Part shown: piece after piece, positions 1 to 9,657 of the stretch | Layout of the letters: the number at the start of each line of letters is the position of its first letter | How positions within the stretch are numbered: the first letter of the stretch is position 1 | NCBI RefSeq assembly: GCF_900188295.1 | Contig: NZ_FZNM01000005.1 | Span: 165,072 to 229,071 of the forward strand | DNA from: Paracoccus sediminis | Lineage (GTDB): Bacteria; Pseudomonadota; Alphaproteobacteria; Rhodobacterales; Rhodobacteraceae | DNA length: 64,000 nt | Reading direction: 5' to 3' | Made by a program: the position numbers and the translations under genes | The notes under the pieces: generated by a model | Database searches by the model: none | Seen by the model: the letters and a program-made list of their open reading frames with translations, nothing else | What the model was told of the DNA's origin: nothing

Positions 1-1277
1 TGTTGCGACAGGCCATCGTCGAAATCGGTCTTGACGGTCAGGAAGCGCGGCCAGTCGATGATCCAGTTCGCGGGCAGCTTGGCCTTGGCGGGCGCGGCCG
101 GGAACGGGCGGAAGCCGCCCCCGGCGGTGAAGCCGAACAGCAGGTTGAAAGGCGATTCCGGCAAAATCGCGCCGGGCCGCCCGAAGTTGGGGTTATAGTC
201 GTAGATCCCCCGCACCATCGTGTGCCCGAACCGATAGGCGGCGGCCGAAAATTCCAGCGGCAGGACATTGCCCAGCGTGCGTTTGGGGTTGCGTGCATAG
301 TAATCGTCGCGAAAGGCGAAAAAGGCCCGCGCGCGGTCGTCCAGGATGCGGTCCACCACCGCCGGGTCGCAGACGGCCCGCAGATAGACCTGAAGCGTCA
401 GCCATTGATAATGCAACCGCACCAGATCGCGGGCGGACGAAAATTCGGCCACCCAGCCCGTGTCGCGGTCGTTCAGGAAATCCACGGCCCGGTTGTGAAA
501 GCGCAGAAAGCTGAGATGGAACTGGGCGATGACCAGGTTTTCCTCGTTCCGCTTGTCGCCGATGATGGCGCGCTGCGGCAGGCTGGCCTCGAACGCGGCA
601 AAGTCGGCGGGGGAAAGCTGGCCACGCGCGATGTCCAGATAGGCTTGGCGCACGCGGTCCTCGACCTGGGCGAACCGGGGCAGGTCGCGATGGGCGTCCA
701 GACTGTCCGGCATCGGCTCGTTGTCGCCGCCGGTCAGGCAGGTGCCGACGCGCATCTTGGCGCGCAGCGTCGGGTGGCGCATTCCGGCGATGACGGCGGC
801 CGCGTTGGCCGCCTGTTCCGGGGTCATGCCGGGACCGACGGGCAGCCCGCCGTAAACGCTGTCCAGATCGAACCGGGGCGTCCGGGCGTTCTTCAGCAGG
901 CGTTCGATGTCCTCGGCTGCGATCAGGGGATGGCCCGTCGCGATGTCCGACAGGGCGGCATCGCGGTCGGTCCGGGCGGTCAGTTCGTGGTCCAGGAACT
1001 GCCCCCAATAGGTCATCACCGCGGGCAGCGTGGATTCGGTATTCTCGGGTTCGGTGTCGGGCACCATGCGCCGGGCCAGTTCGTCGAGATCGTCAAGGGC
1101 CGTGTCGGGCAGATAATCGTCGGCATTGCCCGAGGGTGGGAAAAGATAGCCGAAATCGGCCCGTTCGTCGGGGGCGACATCGCCATCGGCAGGCTGGCCC
1201 GCCTCGAGGCCCCCGGCGATGGGGGTCGCGCGCGGCGGTTCGACGGGACCGCCGTGGGATTGAACGAGAATCGTCAT
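1..1277 (-). CDS. Animal-type haem peroxidase family protein (partial, 3' end outside window)
   Basis: The reading frame opens at an ATG at 1277 and stays open to the left edge, so about 425 residues are visible and the C-terminus is missing. It has the marks of the animal (myeloperoxidase/peroxinectin-like) haem peroxidase superfamily: a distal-histidine segment TYWGQFLDHE (His about 97), FHNRAV, and a proximal-histidine segment FGHTMVRG (His about 351) followed by a YDYN stretch. Family members use H2O2 to oxidise halides or organic substrates. No signal peptide is evident, but bacterial members are often exported through C-terminal signals, which could lie in the missing part. The substrate is unknown. 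The family assignment is firm; the role is inference. Confidence 0.85.
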   Translation of the reverse strand, partial: MTILVQSHGGPVEPPRATPIAGGLEAGQPADGDVAPDERADFGYLFPPSGNADDYLPDTALDDLDELARRMVPDTEPENTESTLPAVMTYWGQFLDHELTARTDRDAALSDIATGHPLIAAEDIERLLKNARTPRFDLDSVYGGLPVGPGMTPEQAANAAAVIAGMRHPTLRAKMRVGTCLTGGDNEPMPDSLDAHRDLPRFAQVEDRVRQAYLDIARGQLSPADFAAFEASLPQRAIIGDKRNEENLVIAQFHLSFLRFHNRAVDFLNDRDTGWVAEFSSARDLVRLHYQWLTLQVYLRAVCDPAVVDRILDDRARAFFAFRDDYYARNPKRTLGNVLPLEFSAAAYRFGHTMVRGIYDYNPNFGRPGAILPESPFNLLFGFTAGGGFRPFPAAPAKAKLPANWIIDWPRFLTVKTDFDDGLSQ

Positions 1278-1559
1278 GTGACTTGGCTCCTATGTCTGAT
1301 GGCACCCGTTTTCGGGATGCGTGAAAATTGGTGCTGCTGCCTGCGCGCCGCGTAGCCGGACAGGGAAATGGCCGTGCCCGCATCGGCCACGGTTTGTCGG
1401 ATGGCAAAATGCCGCCCGCCGTCAGAAAAGAACGGTCTTCAATGTGTCAGATGATGAAAACCAAGGCATCGAACCCCTGACCGGAAAAACCTGCAACCCC
1501 TGCGATGTCTGGTGCAAACGGCACCGGCGTCGATGGTGCCATCGCTGGCGGGGCGCACA

Positions 1560-2555
1560 TCACCCATTCGGGGGATGGGTCAGAATTCTGTGGCCGATGG
1601 CCGCCACGCGCCGGATCAGCTGCGTGCGGTTGCCGCAATCGGCCTTGTTCAGCAGGGACTTGACCTGAGAGTTGACGGTTTCGACCGACCGGTGCCTGCG
1701 GGCGGCGATCTGCCGGTTGGTCAGGCCGTCGGCCAGCAGGCACACCAGTTCGGATTCGGATCCCGTCAGCGACAGCCGTTCCGATACCGCGTCCAGGTCG
1801 ATGTCGGCCTGGCAGGCAACGTCCAGGCAATAGATCGCGAAACCGTCGGCCCGCCCCTGCCCAAACCGATCGTGCGGCTGCAGCGGCGCCAGGTGGATGG
1901 CCAGTGCCATGCCCTCGTCGGCCGGGCAGCAGGCGGGCCGGGCGTCCTGCGCGACGGCCAGCGGTTGCGCCAGCTGCCGGCGGAACCAGGCTCGGTCCCG
2001 CGCCCGGCCCATGTCCAGGCGGTTGTCCGGCGACACGAGCATCAGCCCCGTGGCGGCCGCCAGGCGGCGGAATTCGGCGTTCTGCGCGACGATGGCGCGG
2101 TCCGGCCGGATGACGCAGACACCGATCCGCAGCCAGTCCAGCGACGCGGCAAGATCACGGGCGATCCCGCGAACCTCGGACACGACCTGGCCAAGCTCCA
2201 ATGCTCTGGCGATATGGGGCAAAAGAACGTCCAGCCCGGCCTGGGCGGCGGCATCGATGCCGCCGCGGCGGCGCAGAAAGCGGACGACGACCCTGCTCCG
2301 GCCGTCGGACGCCACGGCGCCGGGCGGAGCTGTCCGTGCAAAGAGGATTCGGTCGGTTCCGCCACGATGTCCCAGGGGATCGTCGCGGTATCCGGGCGGC
2401 AGCACGATGCGCAGGTCGTCGTCGTCCCGTTCGACCAGCACCACCCGGCGGGAACCGACCAGCAAGGCCACCCGGCCAAGCACGGAATGCCATTGGCCGG
2501 GGTGGGAAACGGTGCCGTAGATGTCGGCGATCAGCCCTTGAATGTCGCTGTCCAT
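1560..2555 (-). CDS. LuxR-type (GerE helix-turn-helix) transcriptional regulator
   Basis: A 331-residue protein with a C-terminal GerE helix-turn-helix at about residues 265-325, where LTGSESELVCLLADGLTNRQ and SVETVNSQVKSLLNKA are typical of LuxR DNA-binding domains. The first 250 residues show no receiver-domain aspartate pattern and no clear autoinducer-binding signature, so the sensed signal is unknown. The frame is open further upstream, but the ATG at 2555 begins the plausible coding sequence and leaves an 88-base gap to the stop of kup. It shares strand with the haem peroxidase 280 bases downstream, so it may regulate that gene; this is inference from position only. Confidence 0.8.
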   Translation of the reverse strand: MDSDIQGLIADIYGTVSHPGQWHSVLGRVALLVGSRRVVLVERDDDDLRIVLPPGYRDDPLGHRGGTDRILFARTAPPGAVASDGRSRVVVRFLRRRGGIDAAAQAGLDVLLPHIARALELGQVVSEVRGIARDLAASLDWLRIGVCVIRPDRAIVAQNAEFRRLAAATGLMLVSPDNRLDMGRARDRAWFRRQLAQPLAVAQDARPACCPADEGMALAIHLAPLQPHDRFGQGRADGFAIYCLDVACQADIDLDAVSERLSLTGSESELVCLLADGLTNRQIAARRHRSVETVNSQVKSLLNKADCGNRTQLIRRVAAIGHRILTHPPNG

Positions 2556-2643
2556 GACAAAAGCGCCGCGGTTTGCCTGCGACACCCTAGCAGAAATTCG
2601 GGACTGCGGCCAATCGCGGCCGCCCGACGCCGCCGCCCCGGCG

Positions 2644-4596
2644 TCAGATGTTGATCTGTTGCCCCAGTTCGACCACCCGGTTCGACGGCAGGCGATAGAA
2701 GTTCGTGGGTTCGGACGCGCTGCGATACAGGTTCGCATACAGCCGGCCGGCCCAACGCGGCATCAGGTTGGCCTTGCCCGCCCGCAGCACACGGCGGTTC
2801 AGGAAATAGCTGGTGTTCATGATGTCCAGCTTTTGCCCGACCTTGCTGGCGCCGGCCAGGGCCTTGGGCACATTCGGCTGTTCCATGTAGCCGAACCGGC
2901 AGATGGTGCGCCAGAAATGCGGCGACAGCTGTTCGATCTGCAAGCGTTGGTCTTCGGGAACGCGAGGCGTCGTCCAGACCTCGACCTTGACGATGAAGTT
3001 GCGTTCATGGAGCACGCGGTTGTGCTTGAGGTTGTGCATCAGCGCGGCGGGCGACACCATCGGGTCGGCGGTCAGGAACACGGCGGTTCCGGGCACGATG
3101 GTCGGGGGCGATTTTTCCAGCTTTCCCACCAGCAGATCCAGGGGGATGCTGTCCGCCGACAGCTTGCGCTGAAGGATGATGGTGCCCCGTAGCCAGACCA
3201 CCATGACGACGATCACAAGGCCCGAGAACAGCAGCGGGATATAGCCGCCGTCTACGACCTTGATAAGGTTGGCGGCAAAGAAGATCAGTTCGATCGCCAG
3301 GATCGGCAGCATGATCGCCAGAACCCAGATCCAGTTCCAGCCCCAGGCCCAGCGGAACACGATGATCGCCAGCAGGGACGTGATGACCATGTCCCCCGTG
3401 ACCGCGATGCCATAGGCGCTTGCAAGATTGGCCGACGACCCGAAACCGATCACAAGCGCGCAGACGCCTGTCATCTGGATCATGTTGACCTTAGGCAGAT
3501 AGACCTGTCCCCGTTGGGTGTTCGACGTGTGCTGGATTTCCAGACGGGGGAACAGGCCCAGCTGCACCGCCTGCTGGGCCACGGAAAACGCGCCGGAAAT
3601 CACCGCCTGGCTGGCGATCACCGTGGCCAGCGTGGCCAGGATCACCAGGGGCAGCCGGAACCAGTCCGGCGCCAGCATGAAAAACGGATTGGACGCGGCC
3701 TGGGGGTCGGCCAGCACCAGGGCACCCTGCCCCAGATAGGACAGCGCCAGCGCCGGCAAGGCGATGGTGGTCCAGGCGATGCGGATCGGACGGCGGCCGA
3801 AATGGCCCATGTCGGCATACAGCGCCTCGGCCCCCGTCACCGCCAGAAACACCGACCCCAGCACCGGCAGCGCGCTGAAGCCGTTGTTTATCAGGAAATT
3901 CAAGGCGCGCACGGGGTTGAGTGCCTGGAGAATGCGCGCATCGTCAAGGATGTGGGATGCCCCAAGCACCCCCATGGTCCCGAACCAGGCCAGCATCACC
4001 GGCCCGAAGAACCGCGCCACCGCCTCGGTCCCGGTCCGTTGCACGGCAAACAGCACCACCACGATCAGCAGCGTCAGGGGCACCACCCAGGCCTCGAACG
4101 CGGGGGTCACGAGCTTCAGCCCCTCGACCGCGGACAGGACGGAAATGGCGGGGGTAATCATCGTGTCGCCGAAAAACAGCGACACGCCCACGATGCCCAC
4201 CAGATACAGCCACCACGCCCGCCGGCGCAGCGCGCCCTGGGCCATGGCGACCAGCGACAGGGTTCCGCCTTCGCCATTGTTGTCGGCGCGCAGGATCAGG
4301 ATGACGTATTTCACCGTGACGATCAGCATGACCGTCCAGAACAGCAGCGAGACAATGCCGATCACGGCGGTTTCGGGCAGGCCTTCCTCTTGCGCGTGGA
4401 CCAGCGATTCGCGCAGCGCGTACAGGGGCGACGTGCCGATGTCGCCATAGACCACGCCCAGGCAGGCCAGGATCAGCCCCCGGGTCAGCGCCCCGTCCGG
4501 CCCGTGGGCACCGGGTTCCGCCGGGGACGGATCGGAAGGGCTGTTTCGGGATGGATCCGGATTCGGGTCTTGGGACGCGATTTCAGAAATGACCAT
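2644..4596 (-). CDS. kup: Low-affinity potassium uptake protein Kup (KUP/HAK/KT family)
   Basis: A 650-residue inner-membrane H+/K+ symporter. The family signature GVVYGDIGTSPLYALRES lies near residue 48, followed by about 12 membrane segments up to roughly residue 470. A cytoplasmic C-terminal domain then ends in TNFYRLPSNRVVELGQQINI, as in other Kup proteins. Length and layout fit the bacterial family. The first 35 residues are a proline- and serine-rich cytoplasmic tail before the first membrane segment. The gene is divergent from the fasciclin gene and appears to be transcribed alone. The function (K+ import) follows from the family. Confidence 0.95.
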   Translation of the reverse strand: MVISEIASQDPNPDPSRNSPSDPSPAEPGAHGPDGALTRGLILACLGVVYGDIGTSPLYALRESLVHAQEEGLPETAVIGIVSLLFWTVMLIVTVKYVILILRADNNGEGGTLSLVAMAQGALRRRAWWLYLVGIVGVSLFFGDTMITPAISVLSAVEGLKLVTPAFEAWVVPLTLLIVVVLFAVQRTGTEAVARFFGPVMLAWFGTMGVLGASHILDDARILQALNPVRALNFLINNGFSALPVLGSVFLAVTGAEALYADMGHFGRRPIRIAWTTIALPALALSYLGQGALVLADPQAASNPFFMLAPDWFRLPLVILATLATVIASQAVISGAFSVAQQAVQLGLFPRLEIQHTSNTQRGQVYLPKVNMIQMTGVCALVIGFGSSANLASAYGIAVTGDMVITSLLAIIVFRWAWGWNWIWVLAIMLPILAIELIFFAANLIKVVDGGYIPLLFSGLVIVVMVVWLRGTIILQRKLSADSIPLDLLVGKLEKSPPTIVPGTAVFLTADPMVSPAALMHNLKHNRVLHERNFIVKVEVWTTPRVPEDQRLQIEQLSPHFWRTICRFGYMEQPNVPKALAGASKVGQKLDIMNTSYFLNRRVLRAGKANLMPRWAGRLYANLYRSASEPTNFYRLPSNRVVELGQQINI

Positions 4597-4842
4597 GGCT
4601 CACGCACCGCCGACAATTCCAAGCCGCCTTGGTGGACCTTCTGCGGGCCTTTGGCAAGGCGAAGGACGCAGCGGAACGGGCGAAAGATCCGGGCGGCGCG
4701 CCCGGCGGGCAGGACGACCAGATCCGCCCCGCTGCGGCGGCGGCAAAAAAATCCGGCGCCCGGCTGAAACTTTCGCACCGCCGTCATCGTGCCTTCCTGC
4801 GTCCCTCGATCACGAGGAGGCTTTTTGGAGGAGAAGTGGAAC

Positions 4843-5400
4843 ATGATGACGATCTCCAAGGCGTTGGCCGCCGGATGTCTTGTGCTGGCATCGGTGGGCG
4901 CGGGCATGGCGCAGGACAACCCGATGGTGGGCGGGGCCGCGATGATGGCCGACAGGAACATCGTGGAAAACGCCGCGAATTCGGCCGATCACACCACGCT
5001 TGTGGCCGCCGTTCAGGCCGCCGGCCTGGCCGAGACGCTCCAGGGTGCGGGGCCGTTCACCGTCTTTGCCCCCGTCAACGCCGCGTTCGAGGCGCTGCCG
5101 CCCGGCACCGTCGACACGCTGCTGAAGCCTGAAAACAAGGACATGCTGACCAAGATCCTGACCTGCCATGTGGTTGGCACCAATGCCATGTCGGACGCCA
5201 TCGCCACCATGATCGCCGACGAGGGCGGAAGTCATGTGGTCGAGACCCTTGGCGGTTGCAAGCTGACGGCCCAGGCATCCGGCGACACGATCACCCTTAC
5301 CGACGAGAACGGCACAATGGCGACCGTCACCATCGCCGACGTGCGGCAGTCGAACGGCGTGATCCATGTCATCGACAAGGTGCTGCTGCCGAAAAGCTGA
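4843..5400 (+). CDS. Secreted fasciclin (FAS1) domain protein
   Basis: A 185-residue protein with an N-terminal signal peptide (hydrophobic stretch about residues 7-20, cleavage near GMA-QDN) and a single FAS1 domain. The two FAS1 conserved blocks are present: GPFTVFAPVNAAFEALP at about residue 70 and NGVIHVIDKVLLP at the end. Such proteins are exported and linked to adhesion or surface interactions; the ligand is unknown. The start ATG at 4843 has a strong ribosome site (GGAGGAG) just upstream, with a second ATG three bases later. A rho-independent terminator follows about 30 bases after the stop. Confidence 0.9.
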   Translation: MMTISKALAAGCLVLASVGAGMAQDNPMVGGAAMMADRNIVENAANSADHTTLVAAVQAAGLAETLQGAGPFTVFAPVNAAFEALPPGTVDTLLKPENKDMLTKILTCHVVGTNAMSDAIATMIADEGGSHVVETLGGCKLTAQASGDTITLTDENGTMATVTIADVRQSNGVIHVIDKVLLPKS

Positions 5401-5431
5401 TTTCGGCGATCCCTAACGGCGACAGGACGGC

Positions 5432-5461
5432 GATCCGGGCCACTGGCCTGGATCGCTTTTT
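5432..5461 (+). terminator. Rho-independent terminator of the fasciclin gene
   Basis: A 10-bp stem (GATCCGGGCC / GGCCTGGATC, one G-U pair) with a 3-base loop ACT is followed by GCTTTTT. It lies 31 bases after the fasciclin stop codon. Confidence 0.85.
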
Positions 5462-5499
5462 GTTTGTCTGGGCGGCTTTCCCTTGCGAAGCACGGAATA

Positions 5500-5526
5500 C
5501 CATCCATATAACATCCTTGTGGATGG
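5500..5526. promoter_or_regulatory. Inverted repeat upstream of the ribbon-helix-helix gene (candidate operator)
   Basis: CCATCC at 5500-5505 is mirrored by GGATGG at 5521-5526, and a third half-site-like CATCC lies between them. The repeat ends 10 bases before the ATG of a ribbon-helix-helix protein. Such proteins commonly repress their own promoter by binding repeated hexamers, so autoregulation is inferred. Confidence 0.45.
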
Positions 5527-5535
5527 AGAAACATT

Positions 5536-5952
5536 ATGGCCGAACTGCGGACGCTGCGCGACAAGATGCCCGATACCGAAAAGATCACCATCAATCTGGG
5601 CTATGTCGATCTGGGCCGGATCGATCTTCTGGTGCAGGAAGGTTTCTATTCCAACCGCAGCGACTTCATCCGCACCGCGATCCGCAACGGGCTGGACAGC
5701 CATCGCGACGCCGTGGCCCGGTCGATCGAACGGCACACCATGGATCTGGGCCTGCGGGACTATAGCCGCGCCGAGCTTGAGAGGGTGCGGGACGCGGGCG
5801 AGGTTCTGCACGTCAAGGTCGTGGGCCTTGCGCGTCTGGCCCCCGACATCACGCCGGATCTTGCACGGGCCACCATCGCCTCGATGACGGTACTGGGCGG
5901 CCTGCAAGCCGCCCCCGAGGTCAGGAAAGCCCTGGCGGACCGTATTCTTTAA
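5536..5952 (+). CDS. Ribbon-helix-helix (CopG/Arc-like) DNA-binding protein
   Basis: A 138-residue protein. Residues about 14-55 form a ribbon-helix-helix domain: a strand (EKITINLG), a helix (DLGRIDLLVQEGFYSN) and a second helix (RSDFIRTAIRNGL). The remaining 80 residues form a longer C-terminal part than in antitoxin-type CopG proteins, and no toxin gene lies next to it. It is followed after 21 bases by a PHB-depolymerase-like esterase on the same strand, so the two probably form an operon. An inverted repeat overlapping the promoter region suggests autoregulation. The DNA-binding fold is clear; the target genes are inferred. Confidence 0.8.
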   Translation: MAELRTLRDKMPDTEKITINLGYVDLGRIDLLVQEGFYSNRSDFIRTAIRNGLDSHRDAVARSIERHTMDLGLRDYSRAELERVRDAGEVLHVKVVGLARLAPDITPDLARATIASMTVLGGLQAAPEVRKALADRIL

Positions 5953-5973
5953 CCACTTTCAAAGGACGATAGC

Positions 5974-7020
5974 ATGAAGACCCTTGACGTCGGCGCCCTG
6001 CGCCAGGCGATGGAAAACCTGCGTTTCGACGGCGCGAACGATCTGGTGCAGCGGACCTTGGCGCGGCACGGGCTGGCCGTTCCGGACCAGATCCTGCCCG
6101 GCGCGGCCTTCCAGCCGCCCTTCACGGCGCCGGTGCCGGGCTTGGCCACTGATCCGGTGCCGTCCGGCGCCAGTTTCCAGGCCGACCGCTTTGCCTGCGC
6201 GGCGGGGGGGCGGGAATACCTGACCTATGTCCCGGCCTCGGTCCGCGATGGCGTCCAGGGCATGGTGGTGATGCTGCACGGCTGCACCCAGACCCATGCC
6301 GATTTCGCGCGCGGCACGGGCATGAACGCTTTGGCCGAGAAACATCGCCTGATCGTCGTCTATCCTCAGCAGGCGCGGGGCGACAACGCGCAGTCGTGCT
6401 GGAACTGGTTCAGCATCGGCGATCAGCGCCGGGGCCGGGGCGAACCCGAGATCATCGCCCAGATGGCGCTTGCGGTGGCGGGCCGCCACGCGGTGCCGCA
6501 GGATCGGATCTTTGTCGCGGGCCTGTCGGCCGGGGCGGCGATGGCGGTCATCCTGGGCCAGACTCATCCCGATGTCTTCGCCGCCGTCGGCGCCCATTCC
6601 GGGTTGCCTTTCGGAATCGCAAGGGACGTGCCTTCGGCCTTTGCGGCGATGAACGGCGCCGGCGCCGCCGACGGTCCACGGCGCCCCGACGCAAAGCCCA
6701 CCCCGACCATCGTCTTTCACGGCAGCACGGACACAACCGTCCATCCCCGCAACAGCGACCGGATCGCCGCCGACATCCTGGCGGCAGGGCCGGACCAGAC
6801 TGTCATCGACCGCCGGACCGGCAAGACCGGAACGCGCCCTTACCGATGCGACACCGCCGCCATGCCGGATGGCCGCATCCTGTCGGAACACTGGCTGATC
6901 GAGGGGCTGGGTCACGCCTGGTCCGGCGGCCAACCGGGCGGCAGCTATGCCGATCCCGCCGGCCCTGACGCAAGCGCGGAAATGCTGCGATTCTTTTTGT
7001 CCCAGCCGCGCGACGCCTGA
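5974..7020 (+). CDS. PHB depolymerase family esterase (LpqC-like alpha/beta hydrolase)
   Basis: A 348-residue alpha/beta hydrolase. It has the oxyanion-hole segment MLHGCTQTHADF at about residue 97 and the nucleophile elbow GLSAG (Ser about 185). An aspartate region lies in IVFHGSTDTTVHP, and a histidine in EGLGHAWSGG precedes the ending DPAGPDASAEMLRFF. These match the polyhydroxybutyrate depolymerase / acetylxylan esterase-type family. No signal peptide is visible, which suggests an intracellular or non-classically located enzyme. It sits directly behind the ribbon-helix-helix gene. A paralogue is found at 33789-34826. Substrate (polyester oligomers or other acyl esters) cannot be read from the sequence. 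Confidence 0.85.
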   Translation: MKTLDVGALRQAMENLRFDGANDLVQRTLARHGLAVPDQILPGAAFQPPFTAPVPGLATDPVPSGASFQADRFACAAGGREYLTYVPASVRDGVQGMVVMLHGCTQTHADFARGTGMNALAEKHRLIVVYPQQARGDNAQSCWNWFSIGDQRRGRGEPEIIAQMALAVAGRHAVPQDRIFVAGLSAGAAMAVILGQTHPDVFAAVGAHSGLPFGIARDVPSAFAAMNGAGAADGPRRPDAKPTPTIVFHGSTDTTVHPRNSDRIAADILAAGPDQTVIDRRTGKTGTRPYRCDTAAMPDGRILSEHWLIEGLGHAWSGGQPGGSYADPAGPDASAEMLRFFLSQPRDA

Positions 7021-7050
7021 TGATGCGGGGCGGCGGTTCAGGCCGCCGCC

Positions 7051-7974
7051 TTACAGGCTGTCGGCCAGGCTGCGGCGTTCGGACAGCCGGATCAGGTTAT
7101 GGACATGGGTGGCCGCGATTTCTCCCTGTGCCATGGCGACGGCGATCTGGTTCAGGCCGGTGACGACATCGCCGATGGCAAAGACCCGGTCGACCGATGT
7201 CTGCATGTGCGGATCGGTGGTGATGCGCCCGTCCTCGGCCAGATCGACGCCAAGGCCGCGGGCCAGGGCGTTCTGCGGATCGATGCCCAGACCCGAATAG
7301 ACCGCCGCAAAGCGCCGCCAGCCGTCATCCACCCGGACGCCCACGCCGTCCGCGGCAAAATCCCAGGCCGTCACCCTGTCCGCTAGGATGCGCACCCCGG
7401 CATCGTCCAGCCTGGCCTGGATCGAGGCCTTGACGTCCAGCGGATCGCCCAGCGTCAACAGCGTGACGTCGGGGGTGTAATGGGACATGAACAGCGCCTC
7501 TCCGGCGGTGCAGTCCTTGGCGCCGATGATGGCGACAGGCTTGTCGATCAGCTCATAGGCGTCGCAGACCGGGCATTGCCGGATCAGCCCCTCGCGGATA
7601 TGGCGGACGGGATCATCGACGGGCGGCATCCGGTCGCGCGATCCGGTGGCAAGGATGACGTGATCCGCCGCAAGCGTCCGGCCCGCCGCGATCCCGAAGG
7701 CCCCGTCCGGCAGGCGGTCGATCGCCGTCGCCTGTGCGGCAAGCGTCAGAACACCGAACCTGTCGGTTTGCTCGCGCATCCGCACCAGAAGATCCTCGCC
7801 CCGGATGCCGTCAGGATAACCCGGATGGTTGTGGGACCGGGGGATCAGCGCCGCCCGGCTGTCGCCGCCGTCGATCAGCACGACCCGCCGACGAAACCGC
7901 GCCAGATAGATCGCGGCCGTCATGCCCGCAGGTCCGCCGCCGATGATGGCGCAGTCAAACAAAGTGTCGGTCAT
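7051..7974 (-). CDS. Thioredoxin-reductase-like NAD(P)/FAD oxidoreductase
   Basis: A 307-residue flavoprotein with an N-terminal FAD-binding GGGPAG motif (residues 12-17), an ATGSRDR block, and a redox-active pair CPVC at residues 144-147. A C-terminal FAD block FAIGDVV also fits the thioredoxin-reductase fold. Here the second motif expected for NADPH binding is degenerate ([12 protein letters not shown] in place of GxGxxA). It may therefore be a TrxR-like enzyme with a different partner, not the housekeeping reductase. The ATG at 7974 gives the family-typical start. The gene lies 29 bases downstream of another flavoprotein gene on the same strand, so the pair is likely co-transcribed. Confidence 0.85.
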   Translation of the reverse strand: MTDTLFDCAIIGGGPAGMTAAIYLARFRRRVVLIDGGDSRAALIPRSHNHPGYPDGIRGEDLLVRMREQTDRFGVLTLAAQATAIDRLPDGAFGIAAGRTLAADHVILATGSRDRMPPVDDPVRHIREGLIRQCPVCDAYELIDKPVAIIGAKDCTAGEALFMSHYTPDVTLLTLGDPLDVKASIQARLDDAGVRILADRVTAWDFAADGVGVRVDDGWRRFAAVYSGLGIDPQNALARGLGVDLAEDGRITTDPHMQTSVDRVFAIGDVVTGLNQIAVAMAQGEIAATHVHNLIRLSERRSLADSL

Positions 7975-8003
7975 CGCATCCTCATGCCCGATCGGTGCGC
8001 GCA

Positions 8004-9584
8004 TCAGGATACCAGCCGCCTGCGCCGCCCCGTGGCAACCCCGTTGGCGATCGCCTCGGCAATGTCGGCGCAGGCGGTGATGCCCTGCACGAAAGGCCGG
8101 TCGTGCATCAGATAGGGGATCGATCCCAGGAAAACCCGCCCGGCGAAATCGTCGGGTCCGATCAGGCTGTAATCCCCCGCGACCTCGGGAATGTCCTGTC
8201 CCGCCGCCAGCAAGGCGCCGCGCAGGGTGGGAAAGGGCAGATCCTTGCTGGACAGGGGCTTTTGGCCGCGCGCATCGATGAAGACCTCAAAGACATGGGC
8301 CGCATCGCCGGTGCGGATCGCGGTCTGCGAACCATTGCGCGCAAGATCGTAATTGTCGCCAAGCGCCAGGACGGACAGGATGCCCGCGTCCCGCAGGGCC
8401 AGCAGGCGGCGGATCGATTCAGAGGGCACGGCGGCATAATTGTCCACAAAGACCTTTTTCAGACCCGCGTCGAACCGTTCCCGGTCAGCGTCGGACAGTT
8501 CGGGCACGATATCCTCGACCTTTTCGTGCATCCGCAGCAGGGCATAGCGCCACCCCACCGTGATGCGGTTGGCCTTGTTGTGTTCGACCTCGTGCAGGTT
8601 GCTGCGCGCCCAGCGGAAGGGATCGGCGGCCTCGCGCGCGGCGAAATAGGCAGGGGCAAAGCTGTCGGCGTCCAGTCCGCCCAGACCGATGCGCAGCGCG
8701 AAGGCCGGATCGGCCTGCATGATCTCGGCCCGCAGCAGGTCGAAGATCGCGTCAAGCGGCTGCGCTTGCGCCACGCAGGACGCCACGGCGGCATCGGTCA
8801 TCACCGTCAGCGGCTCATAGGGAATCGGGCAATAGAAATCCGCCTCGGGCAGGATGCCCGACCGCGACATCAGCGTGATCTTCAGATCCGTGCCATTGTG
8901 ATCGAAACGCAGCTCGTCGCCCTTGCGGCGGAACCGGCCATGCTGGTTGGCCACGGCCATCGCCGCGTCGATGGAACTGAGCGAGGTTCCCATGATCCCC
9001 ACCGAAACCGCGGGGATCCGCGCTTCGATCAGACCGGACCAGGGGCTTGGGAAATAGGTGCGGGTCGCCTCGTCCTCGTCGGGGAAATCGTGGCCGGTGG
9101 CCAGGATCACGCGGTCGAAAGGGCCTTCGACCTGCCCGTCGGCGATATGCAGGCGCAGCCCGCCGGGACCGGGGGCGATGTCCACGATCTCGGTCGTTTC
9201 GCGGATGACGATCCGGTGGCCGGCGGTTTCGGCGGCGGCGACCAGCGACAAAAGCTGGTCGCGGTAATATTCCCCCAGCAGCAGGCGGGGGGTGAACTGG
9301 CGGTCGTCCAGATCCTCGGGGTCCAGACCATAGGATTGCAGCCGCGTGACCGGCTGATCCTCGAGCCAGTCCAGATAGGTGGTGACGACCGGCGGAATCT
9401 CGATGCTGGCGATGTTGGCCAGCATGGACTTGCTGGCGGTTTCCGGCGAATAGGGCATTCCGATCCCGGCCCGGTCGCCCTTTTCGAACAGCGTCACCTC
9501 CAACGGTTCACCCTTCGTTAGAAGCTGTTGAAAGGAATAGATGCCGGTCGGGCCGGTGCCGACGATCGCAATGCGCTTGTTCAT
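8004..9584 (-). CDS. FAD/NAD(P)-binding protein (NAD_binding_9 type)
   Basis: A 526-residue protein starting at ATG 9584 with an N-terminal dinucleotide-binding motif ([15 protein letters not shown]) and [16 protein letters not shown] central ATGHDFP block follows. The layout matches the FAD-NAD(P)-binding family (related to HpxO/ornithine-hydroxylase-like flavoproteins) whose members are mostly uncharacterised. A long C-terminal part ends in an arginine-rich tail. It lies upstream of the TrxR-like gene with a 29-base gap. The two could form an electron-transfer pair; this is inference from co-orientation only. Confidence 0.8.
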   Translation of the reverse strand: MNKRIAIVGTGPTGIYSFQQLLTKGEPLEVTLFEKGDRAGIGMPYSPETASKSMLANIASIEIPPVVTTYLDWLEDQPVTRLQSYGLDPEDLDDRQFTPRLLLGEYYRDQLLSLVAAAETAGHRIVIRETTEIVDIAPGPGGLRLHIADGQVEGPFDRVILATGHDFPDEDEATRTYFPSPWSGLIEARIPAVSVGIMGTSLSSIDAAMAVANQHGRFRRKGDELRFDHNGTDLKITLMSRSGILPEADFYCPIPYEPLTVMTDAAVASCVAQAQPLDAIFDLLRAEIMQADPAFALRIGLGGLDADSFAPAYFAAREAADPFRWARSNLHEVEHNKANRITVGWRYALLRMHEKVEDIVPELSDADRERFDAGLKKVFVDNYAAVPSESIRRLLALRDAGILSVLALGDNYDLARNGSQTAIRTGDAAHVFEVFIDARGQKPLSSKDLPFPTLRGALLAAGQDIPEVAGDYSLIGPDDFAGRVFLGSIPYLMHDRPFVQGITACADIAEAIANGVATGRRRRLVS

Positions 9585-9657
9585 GATGGTTCCATGCCGA
9601 TATGCGCAGAAACGCAGGCCGTGACCGCCGGTTCCGGGACGGGCCGACACGATGCCG

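Noticed and set aside
3..1355. A 450-codon plus-strand open frame over the haem peroxidase
   Set aside because: The opposite strand has both haem-binding histidine motifs in order, while this frame has no recognisable domain.
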